From the NCBI GenBank assembly GCA_032622095.1, contig CP136067.1:136777990-136841989 (forward strand): a stretch of DNA of 64,000 nucleotides. Reading direction: 5' to 3'. The position numbers were made by a program, and so were the translations under genes. The notes beneath the pieces are model-generated. The model made no database searches and was not told the origin of the DNA. It saw nothing but the letters and a program-made list of their open reading frames with translations. The first letter of the stretch is position 1, and every line of letters starts with the position of its first letter. This document shows, in pieces, positions 50,401 through 62,400 of the stretch. This DNA comes from Siphonodentalium dalli. Taxonomy: Eukaryota; Mollusca; Scaphopoda; Gadilida; Siphonodentaliidae.

Positions 50401-53400
50401 TTCACCATCTGGGGACCTCATTCTGCAAATGACAGGCACACTAAACTCAGACCTGATGGTTATTGCTGTTAAGATAGTCATATCCAGTAAAACCTGTATA
50501 AACAGAAAGAATATTAAAATATAGACAGATTTTGTTCTTATACCAATCATAAATATTGCATAAATAGCATGTTATTGTCACCTTGTTAGTAAACATAAGC
50601 AATGTTATGATACAGAACAGTACATAATGAGTGTGTGATACGCAACACACTCAACACGGGGAGACCCCACGAAGTGAACTTTCGTTAAAATTGCCACCAT
50701 ATTGTTCACAACATACTGATATAGAGCTCGCAAATCTTGCCAGTCAAGATTTCGGTGTTGAATGGGTGACAGTGAATCACTCTCCATTCAGTTGAGTGTT
50801 TTGCTTATCGCCCACTCTTTACATGCTGTAGATAAACAAATGCTCAGCTCACACAATGTCTGTTTTGTGGATAATATCGCATTCATACTATCATTATACT
50901 ATACTATTAGTAAATTGTGAGGAAATTCATAATTTGGTAACTTTTATTTCTAAATTGAAACTTACAACCAAGGCCATCTGCGTCTTTAAATTTATGAATA
51001 TATTATACAAATGTTCAAATAAGACAGATCTGCTTAGCCGTTTCATGATGGGAGCTGCACTGGTGCAGCATTAAAGATCCTGTGCCAGTGGGAATGCTTT
51101 GGTTTTCGCAAGATTTCAGGAAGCTCCAGTCATGAGGGTTAACAAACCAGCATTAATGTAGCCAACGGCTGCAAGGATGGGTAAATCTTTTATCAACTAA
51201 CCAGCATTAGTGTAGCCAACGACTGCTACAATGGGTAAATCTTTCTTTGTGCGACTTTTTCTGATTAACTGTCTCTGTGCTTTCAGCTTCGTCAGCAGTT
51301 TTTTCAGCTTAGCTGCCCTATCCTGAGAATTGCAAATGAATACAGAAATATTTATATGCTCACAAAATGTTCAAGCTTTTAATTAACCCTTCCATGACTG
51401 GAGCTTCTTTAAATTTTGCAAAACCCTGTGCCAATGCATTCTCTTATATGTGTGAGTCTACCATATGGAGCCTCGCATATATAAGAGAATACATTGGCCT
51501 AACAATATTTACATTGACCTTGTAAGCCAGCGCATTCACTTATATATGTGAGACTCCCTATCGGATACTCGCATATATAAGAGAATGCACTGACAAAGGA
51601 TCTTTAATGCTGCACCAGCGTAGCTCCCGTCATGAACAGGTTAATAATTATTATTTTGATCATCAATATACAAATATATACAGATCTATTTATGAACAGT
51701 GTCATAAAACAGGGTCAAATATACAGTAATACCCTAAGTAATCGACCCCTTAACCACAGCAGAATTATGGGTAACTTTTCAGGATTTAGTCGGTTATATG
51801 GCTTTTTGTCATTCATCCGAAAGCTCTCCCCGAGAGCTTTCCGGTGAATGGCAACAAGCCATATTTCCGACTAAATCCTGAAAAATTACCAATAATTCAG
51901 CTGTGGTTAAGGGGTCAATTACTTAGGGCATTACTGTATCTATCACCAGGTTGCATGCCTTTGGTGGCCATATTGGCCAATTTGTTCGAAAATGGCCAAA
52001 GAAAATTCATGTGGCCAAACTTTTTGTGCCAAAGGATTTGGTCATGCAAAGAGTAAAATCAAATATTTATATGCACTACCAGCCATATTTTTCAACAAAT
52101 TTCGGAAAATACCTATGGCTCCCATCTAGAGGGACGTGGTCTGTAGAGTGTGCCAAAGGATTTAGTCATGCACAGAGTAAAATTCAAGATGGCTGCTGGT
52201 GCTGGCTGCCATATTTTTCATTGAAATTATCTGTTGTCTACTCAATTTTCCTGAACACTCCTCCAAATGAATAAGAAACCATTCCAATATATACTGTTAT
52301 AATTGGGTGGTAGTATCCATATAGAAAAAGAAAGGGATATACTGATTAACCTTGATTTCTTCGGCAACAATTCTCATTGTTTCTCATAACGAGAGGCCGA
52401 TCATGATCGGCAGATGTTAACCCATCCCTTGGCGATAAACATTTACTATGATCGGAATCATAAATGAGAGTTTTGGTGTTGAATTATTGAGTATACTGTT
52501 ATGTACTATTATAGACAAATGTACATAACACAAATTATTGGAATTTATGGGTGACTGGCATTTATACAAGAGAATGCACTGGTACAGGATCTGTAATGCT
52601 AAACCACCACAGCCTTGGGTTAAATGTGAAAGGTGTGACTTGGACATGGAATAAATACTTGGGTTAAGAGAGTCCAATTTAAGTTTACAATAATAATGTG
52701 TCAAATTCTACCAACAATATAGTATACAGATAAGCCACCTGACTGCTGACCCATTGATATCAATTATATAGCAGAGCCGTCAACAAATCACAGGAATTGT
52801 TTATGTTGAACACTGACCTCTCTATTAAACCAATAACAATTATAATGACCTCAGACCATCTGAAGATATAACTCTGCAGCACAGATGTCCATGTCTACTG
52901 TTAATATCATGTGATGTTTATTGTTGAATCTTTATTTTAAATTAGATACCATAGCCTTCATTATCAGATTATTTGCACATTGGCATAAGAGACATCAGAA
53001 AATAATATAGCCTTATCAATAGCTAAGTAGTCCAAAGGCATGGGATGGAATTGATGAATTGGATTTAATGTTCGGGGTACCCTTATAATGGTGTTAGTTT
53101 TTCATATTTTTTTAACTTAAATTTTTTTTGTTTTAATTATTTAAAAAAATTAAAGGGACACATTAGGAACCTTTTTATCAACTTGTATCATAATCATCAA
53201 TATCTAAATGAAAACAAATGAAAGAGTCAATGACATTTTTTTTATTATTATTATAAAAGTTAAAAATAAATTTAAAATAAAATCATTTTTTCAAATTTTG
53301 TTCTCGAAAAAGGGTCATAACTCCTTTAAAATAAATCGGATCAAACCCATATTCGAACTCGATCAGTATTTTGGACTTTGAAACTCACATACCAAATTTG

Positions 53401-56400
53401 GTTCCAATCAGATAAAAAATGTTTGAGTTATGGCAGAATGTTTGAATTGTGAGTCGAAAAACGGCCATAACTCTGTAACAAAATCTCGGATCAAACCCAA
53501 ATTCGAACTCGATCTGTATTTTGGGCTGAGAAACACATATACAAAATTTGGTTCCGATCGGAGAGGAAATGTTTGAGTTATCGCATTACTCGAGAAGTGT
53601 CTACAGACAGACAGACGGCTCGACAGACGGACGGACGGACGGACGAACGAACGACGAGTGGTCAATCCGGACAACGACACTATGTTTACCATACTATGGT
53701 ATGGGTAAACATAAAAAGGAACTTTCATTAAATTTTAGGATTACGAGTCTCTTTAATGAACTTACCTCCAGTAGTTGTCCCCGACTATGAACATATCCCT
53801 CAGTTGTGCCAGATATCTGCTGTATTCCTCCATGCCTTGATGGCATGTGCTCATAGCTCCTGTTAATTCATAAATTTATAGACATTATTTACCATTAAGG
53901 ATGATAAGATAGGATTAAATGATGTAGTTTTGATCGCAGGCCCTGGGGAAAACAAATTACAAATATACAAGGAGAAGGATCATACATCAGTGAAGACTAG
54001 GAGTGCAACAATTTCATTGTGAATTCAATGCATCGTGATACACTTATACACGATACACCATATCCTATTGTGTCATGTGTATTGCGATACAGTAACGAAA
54101 CTAACAATGTAGGATTTTTAAGGTGGAAGTCAAACAGAATTCCTATTTTGTACAGATCAGCATTTCTGGCAACCTATTAATTTGTATTTTAACAAGAACT
54201 GACCTGTTTCTGAAATACGCATCGATATTGCAACACATGCACATAGGTCATTATACTTCAGGGAATTTATTGGGTGATTTCAATATTGAAATAATAAAAT
54301 TTAATGGATACATTTAAATTTCTGTAATACCAGTATAATATATGATTGCAGAGACCACACAAACAATTTCTCTATTGAATCTTCCACTCAGTCCTTACAT
54401 TTATATGTTGCCATTTGTATCTTGGCTTTCTAACTTTCTGCAGTGGAACATATCGCGATACGTATTGTATCATTATAATTGTATCACGATAGATATCGTA
54501 TCATGGAAAACCATATCGTTGCAGCCCTAGCTAAGACCCCACCAACTATAATTTCAGCCAAATTAGCCCTAGTTTGTCTTATTGGCATAAAAATTTCATT
54601 TGACATATAACACGAGGAAATTGAAAGAAACGAAGTCTAGATATCGTATTGGAAATTACTGTAATCTACTGAAGAAAACAGGTCGTTATCTTGGGTGTCT
54701 GGTCAAGTAGCCGTTGAGCCAGTTGTAAGATCAAAATTTTCGAGCATTAATTTGTCACGGTAGTGCAGTTATACACAATGGCATCTATCTATCTATATCT
54801 ATATTTGCGAATGTCTGTCTGTCTGTCCATCTGTCTGTCTGTGTTCTATAGAAATTCACAGGGAACCATCTAGATGATGCCAAAGGGGTCTACTAGGTGT
54901 AGCTTTTTACGAGAAAGATAATGGTCGGGGTGAGAATTTTCTAAAGTGACGCTGTTGTTGTCAGGGGCAGAAAAGGGGGAGGGGCAGAAAACAAAATTGT
55001 CGCCGATTGCCACCAAACTTATATATAATAATCCCCATGATATGAGGAATCTAATGGTGTGGTTTAAATATGGCAAAAGTCGCGCCGTTCGTGTCAGGGG
55101 TTCCCGGAAGGGGGAGGGGCAGATTTTTTTTCTGTCGCCGATTTCCACCAAACTTATATATAATCATCCCCATGATATGAAAAAACCAACAGTGTGGTTT
55201 AAAACTGGCGTCGTTCGAGTCAGGGATGCACGGAGGGGGAGAGGGGCACCAAAATTGAAAAACTAATTTTAGCGCCGATCTCCACCAAATTGATATATAT
55301 TCTTCTTCATTATACAAGGAATCAAATTGTGCGCTTTAACAACGCCAAATTGTTGTCTTTTAGTTGAGAGATTGGGAGGGGGTGGGCACTAAATTTGATA
55401 ATAATTGGTTTAGTCGCCGATTGCCACGACACTTATACAAAATCATCCCCATGGTATGAGGAGTCCAATGGTGTTGCTTATATCTGTCAAATGTGGCCTC
55501 ATTCGAGTCGGGGTTGCATTGAAAGGGACAGGGGCACCAAAATTGATGCACATTTTTTTTGCGCCAATTTCCACAAAATTGATACACGTTCTTATCCAAG
55601 ATACGAGGAATCTAATCGTGTGATTTAAAGACGCCTTAGTGGTGCTGTTTGTTTGAGAGATGGGGGGTGTGGATTGGCACCAAATTTGATAAAAAAAATC
55701 GTTTAGTCGCCGATTATCACCAAACGTATAAACAATCATCTCCATGATATCAGGAGTATAATCGTGCGGTTCAAGGATGTCATAGGTTGGGCCATTCGAG
55801 TCAGTGGTTTATAGAGATGAGAGGGACACAACAAATTATATCTATATGTTTAGTGCCGATTTCCACCAGATTGATACATATACTTCTCTGTGATACGAGG
55901 AATCTTATCGTGTCGTTTAGATACACCAAATTTGTGCCCTATGGGTGAGAGATATGGGGACCTTAAATTTGATACGAATTTGTATACTCGCCAATTTTCA
56001 CCAAATTCATATATATGCATCTCTAATCTCTAATGAGTCTTAGTGTGTGCAACTTGAGACTGAAATAGGGACGGGAGGGTCACCAATACTGATACAAAAT
56101 ATTGATAGTACTAATTACCATCAAATTCAGACACGTTCTTCTCAAATCTCGTGCTGTCTGTCTTTCTGTCTGCGTTCTATATATAACTTCACGCGGTACA
56201 ATCGAGATGGCACCAATGCGTTCTAAGAGGGGTAACTGTTTACAAGGAAGATAATGGTGCGGGTAAAATATTTCTAAAATGACGCTGTTGGTGTCAGGGG
56301 AAGAAAAGGAGGAGGTCGGCAAAATTAAAAATATATCGAGAAATAATTTTGTCGCTGATTTCCACCAAACGAATACATAATCACCTTCGCAATATGGTGT

Positions 56401-59400
56401 TGTTCGAGTCAAAGTTGCATCAACAATTGATTTAATAAACTATTTTTAGCCCAGATTTCCACCAAATTGATATATTATTCTTCTCTATGGTACGAGGAAT
56501 ATCATCGTGTGATTTAAAGACGTCAAATTGCTGTCGGTTGGGTGAGAGATATGGGTCATAACTATTCTCAGAATTTGTTTAGTTGCTGATTACCACCAAA
56601 CATATATATAATCATCTCCAGTATAGCATGCATCCATGAGTCTAGTGGGAGTGGTTTAAATATGTCAAAAGAGGCAAACGCTGGTACAAATGTATTTGGC
56701 ACCAATTTCCACCGAATTCATAAACGTTTTTCTCTAATGATATACCATGAATTAAATCACATTTGGTGTCGTTTGCGTCGCGGATGGCGAGCGGATATGC
56801 ACTATCATTGATAAGATTGCTATTCGCCTTTATCCACATATAAATTATATACAGTCACCCAGGCCATCTCCATATCATTTTAAGTAGTTTTGGACGTTCA
56901 CATTTCACAATCCCGACATATGGTGACCCACTTAAGTCACTTGAACAATTATATCTTCTTAACTGTCATATTTATATGGGAATAGCAATCAGGACATTCA
57001 CAAATGAGCTAGCAAAAAGAGATACATAGAAGAAGCATTAAACGTATATTTATCATTCTATTGAAGAGATACATATATTCGTGCAAACTGTGAGACCCCG
57101 AACCGTCAGAGTATTGCATATATATTATAACAAAATTGAGTCTGTTCCATTCAATACAGTTTCCACAAAAAAGGTACAATTTGTCAACAGACTGTTCAAA
57201 GGGCTGTTCAAAAATAGTGGTCACAGTGTGCAGTCAAATATAGTTTCTTCTGATATACAAGAAAATGCAGTTAGTAGCATAAGACTTTTCAGGATCCTCC
57301 CAATACTGCACATCTGACAAGGGTTTTATAACCGACTCCTCGACTGACATAAACAACTCAAAATCTCGCTCTGTGCCTGGCACATGTAGCTAATATTTAT
57401 GCGCATCACATTTCGTTTAAACTGAGAATATTTAGCCAATATATAGCACCATGAACAGAGGAGCACCTGGAAATTTCTTTGAAACATCTGTATCTTCATG
57501 GAGATAGCCAGGTGTCCTCGAGAACTTAGTCCAACCCACTAAATTGATTGATACATCTCAATATTTAAAACCCAATTATCATCTTTTATCAAACTAATGT
57601 GTTTATGATGTTCACGTATCATATTATAACGTCTAATGTATACGCAGTTGTAAATAAGTACATACTTCATTATTGTTGGAACGGATTAATCGTGACAAAC
57701 AGAATGACAATTGACAAGGTGAGCCACTACTTATATCCAATGACTGTAATAATCATGTTTTATGATGCTATTTGAATATACAATTTATGAAAAAACGTAT
57801 AACACTTTTAAGCAAGAGCATTCTCTATCCCCAACAAATATCCACAGGATACAGAGGGTTTCTCATCGCATTAACCTGGGCAACGCCGGGTAACCCTGCT
57901 AGTAAGCTATAAATGCTCAGATATGTTTAACAAGTCATCCTACCACTCATACCATAGTTACAGTAATGCCCTAAGTAATCGACCTCTTTAACCAAAGCAG
58001 AATTATGGGTTAAGAGGTCGATTACTTAGGGCATTACTGTATTTCACCCAGTGTGTTTATGCTTGATTTTTTCAAATTTATTAATAAAAAAAATTCTGAA
58101 GTCAGTTGTTTTTGCTCGATAGTGATTGTCAAGGATGCAACCTGGCATCAACCAATCAGGAAGCCGCTCTTGTCTTGTTTCTGGAATTCGAAATGGGTTA
58201 AATAATTAGTATTAACCCTTTCATGAAGGGAGCTGCTCTGGTACAGCATTAAAGATTCTATGCCAGTGCATTCGGAGCCTCACAAATATAAGAGAATACA
58301 CTGGCTTATCATGTCAAGGTAAATATGCCAATGTATTCTCTTATATATGTAAGGCTCCCTATAGGAGACTTGCATTATATAAGTGAATGCACTGGCAGAG
58401 GGTTTTTCGCGAAAAATCAGGAAGCTCACTATGGAAGGGTTAATACCAAACCTGAGATATGGGATTTCAGCCAGAGCGACCTGTAGTTTTGCCTCCTTGG
58501 TTCTGGCATGTTCTTTGAATATCTGCAGCACAATGGTGTATCTGAAGAAAGTAACATACAATACTTTCAGAGAAGAATCCAGAGATTTTTTAGGGACACA
58601 AATCTGCATTTGAGGATGTCCCTATATATATTGGGCTGTTAAATATTCCTTACTGGAGACTTGATTGTGCAAATAAAGGCCCTTTATCATAATGACTATC
58701 GCTTCCCCCCCAATTCCACTATAGTAAAGCAATCATTTCCCGATCATAGGATCAGCTACAGTTTGATCCGATGTCATACCACCCTTCTCTATCTCACATA
58801 TTGCGCATGTCCGTAAAAACACCAGACTATTTATTATATAAAATAGTTAATTCATTGTTTATTCTTGTTACTAGTAGTCTACATGTACATTGGGTTTCAT
58901 CTGATAATTCATGACAGAAATGGTGCTTTTTTAAATAAAAAGCATGTCATATAATAAATAAACCTGTTATTGCTGCAGTGAATTGATCTGGACTTCACTT
59001 CACTTCTCGTTGAAGAGGTCAGATAACTGGTGGCTCATTTGATCCAGTGATCTGACCTATTCAACTCGACGTGATACTTCACCCAGATCAATTCACTGCA
59101 GCAATAACATATATATATCAACTCCAGATTGATAATTTGCATTGCATGTTGTTGAATTCTAGAAAATACTTCTTGAATATATACTATATCCTCTTGGAAT
59201 TTGGGGACATTTGGGCCTCCAGAATTTGGGTGCCCAATCCTGGGTATATTCTTCATGTAAGAATACACGAAACCATGCACCCCCTCGAGCTCCATTCTCC
59301 ATACGTGTTAGGGATAGGGTCAGCGCTAGGGCTAGGGCTAGGGTTAGGGCTAGGGCTAGGGTTCGGGTTAAAGTTAGGGTCAGGGCATTCTTACATGAAG

Positions 59401-62400
59401 GATATACCCAAACCTATAACTGGTATCAAAAGAGCCCTGTATCCTTCCCTGATACCTTTTTCTTCTAAACTATACAATATATGGTATAAAGAAATGAAAG
59501 TGTCAATGACACTGAAGATCAACTTAGAGAGGGGCTATTGTCAAATGTTAGTGTGACTGGAGCGAAAAGGAATACAGAAAGTTGGTATGTCTATGTAATA
59601 CTAAATGTCAACATGCCAGCAGCCATGCTTTTCATCAAAAATCATTCAAATTCAATAGCTCCCATCAAGGGTTGAGCCAAACATACTTGTACATTTTCAT
59701 AACATTCCGCCAATAATTGTGGGCTGCATGCTGTACTGAACGATTCAAATGTGAAATCCAAACATGTGGTAAAAATACTGAATGGTAAAAGTGTACATTG
59801 GAACAGTCTATTATTCATCTGGAGGGGTGTTCAGGTAATAAAAGCAGACGACAGACAGATGAAATGATAATACATGTGCAGAAGGGTTCATATTCATTTG
59901 TGGGAAATGTTCAGATATTAAGTTTGTTGAACTTGTTATCTGAACATTTCCTAAGAGAACCACTTGTCAATGAATATTTAGTATAGAAAGGGTTAACCCT
60001 TTACCCAACAGAACGGCCCTGTGCCAATGCATTCTCTTATATATGCGAGTCGACCATAGGTCGCCTCACATATATAAGAGAATGCATTGGCTTAACACAT
60101 ATTAAAAATGATAAAATTATCAAAGAATGTAGAAAAATATTATAAAAATTGTTAAACAATGTAAGAAAAAATTATAAAATTGTTAAAGAATGTAAGAAAA
60201 AATGGTAAAAAGTGTTAAAAAAAGAATTTTTTTAGGCCAATGCATTCTCTTATATATGCGAGGCGACCTATGGTCGACTCGCATATATAAGAGAATGCAT
60301 TGGCACAGGGCATAACTGTAACCATCACAATGTTGTCAATGAACCGGTTCCAATGATATCCATATTTGTATGGTGTTATTGAGACAGACCGAAGATATTT
60401 TAGGCTGTTGAAGCTTTATTTGGGCGTTTTTGGCCATTTTGTTGGGAAAAGGGTTAAACTAGACAAATGTTGGAACTTTACATGTAGAAATTAACAGAGA
60501 GAGATAGTTTTATTCCTTCTTATCAGAAGATAATTATGTTATAATCAGTGCACATACATGAATATACATTACATATTAATATCACATTATAAAATATAAA
60601 TAATGGCTATTCATTGTCGATTATAATAAAAAAAATAGTGTGCATGTGAAATGCCACCACACAACATGCAAACAGAGCAGACACAATGTCTAACAAGAGA
60701 ATGGCTAGAGTGTGGAAAAATATGCCTGTGGTAATTTCGACAAAGGGCCATAACTCTTGTGAAAATTGGCGAGCGGAAACCTAATTCACACTTGACCTGT
60801 ATTTTGGGCTAGTAATCTCACATACCAAATTCATTCCATTCAGTTCAGACTTTCTAAAGTTATCATCCAGAAACGACAATTGAGTGCAAATTCCAACAAT
60901 GAAAGAGTCAATGACATTGTAGCTCAACTGGGGAAGGAGTTAATTTTTTGCTGAGCAATGAATAGAATGATAAAGAAGAAGGAAAGTAAACTAGAGGTCA
61001 CCCTGAAGATCCATATGATGTTTGGTGATGATCAGATGAGGGATGTGGTCTGTAGGGTGTGCCAAAGGATTTAGTCATGGAAGAGTAAAATCCAAGATGG
61101 CTGCCAGCTGCCATGTTATTTATCGAAAATTGTTCAAATTTGATAGCTCCCATCTGGAGGTGATTCTAAACATGCCTGTAAATTTTCAAATCAATTCTCC
61201 AATAAATGCAGGCTGCGGGGTGTGCCAATGGATTCAAATTTGAAATCCAAGATGGCTGCTGGCAGCCATGTTTTTGAACAAGTTTCGGTCAAAATAAGAG
61301 GCTCCCATTTGGAGTTCACCCGAAGATCCATATGAAGTTTGGTGATGATTGGATGAGACATGTGGCCTGTAGGGAGTGCCAAAGGATTTAGACATACAAA
61401 GAATAAATTCCAAGACGGCTGCTGGCGGCAATGTTTTTCAACACATTTCGGTCAAAATAGGAGGATCCCATCAAGAGGTAACCGCCCAAGATCCATATGA
61501 AATTTGGTGATGATCGGATGAGGGATGTGGTCTGTAGGGTGTGCCAAAGGATTTAGTCAAGAAAAGAGAAAAATCCAAGATGGCTGCCGGCGGCCATGTT
61601 TCTCATCGAAAATCGTTAAAATTTGATAGCTCCCATCTACAGGTGATCACAATCGTGCATGCAAAATTAAATGAAAGTGTCAATGACACTGTAGATCAAC
61701 TTAGGTAGGGGAATAATTTAATGGTTGACAGCAAATGGAGGAATAGGGAAGGTGTCAATTGAAATGTCTAAGTAAGACAAGATGTACATGTCAATATCAA
61801 CATTCATGACAAGTTTCATAATGATCGAATCAGGGATGTGGTGATTAATCATTATGGTGTGCCAAAGCCCGCGCCAAAGGAATTAGTCATGCCAAGAGTA
61901 AAATCCAAGATGGCTGCTGGCGGCCATGTTTTTTGGCCGAACAACCCCAAAATCACTCGTTCCCATCTACATATCAATATTAACTTCCATGACAAATTTC
62001 ATGATGATCAGACGAACAGTACGACCTGTAGCCCGCGCCAATAGATTGAATTTTCAAATCAAAGATGGCCACCAGCGGCCATGTTTTTTGGCCGAATGAC
62101 CCCAAAATGACTTGTTCCCATCTACATGTCAATGTCAACATTCATGACAAATTTCATAAAGATCAGACAAAAGGTACGACCTGTAGCCCGCGCCAAAGGA
62201 AATTGTTGACGGACACACAGACACACGGACGACGGACACCAACCCATGGCAATAGGTCAAACTTTCAAAGTAAGTTGAGCTAAAAATGATCTGGCGATTA
62301 GTATGGGCTGTAGGTTGTGCCGGTGGATTCAAATTTGAAATCCAAGATGGCTGCTGGCGGCCATGTTTTTCATCGAAATTCTGAAAAATTTTATAGCTTA

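Noticed and set aside
51147-51190. Mutually exclusive alternative P-loop exon in GTPBP6
   Set aside because: The copy has no acceptor of its own, and read-through from the true exon meets TAG.
59071-59556. 161-codon open frame
   Set aside because: It runs through a hairpin MITE and the telomere-like hexamer tract (Gly/Leu repeats), so it is compositional.
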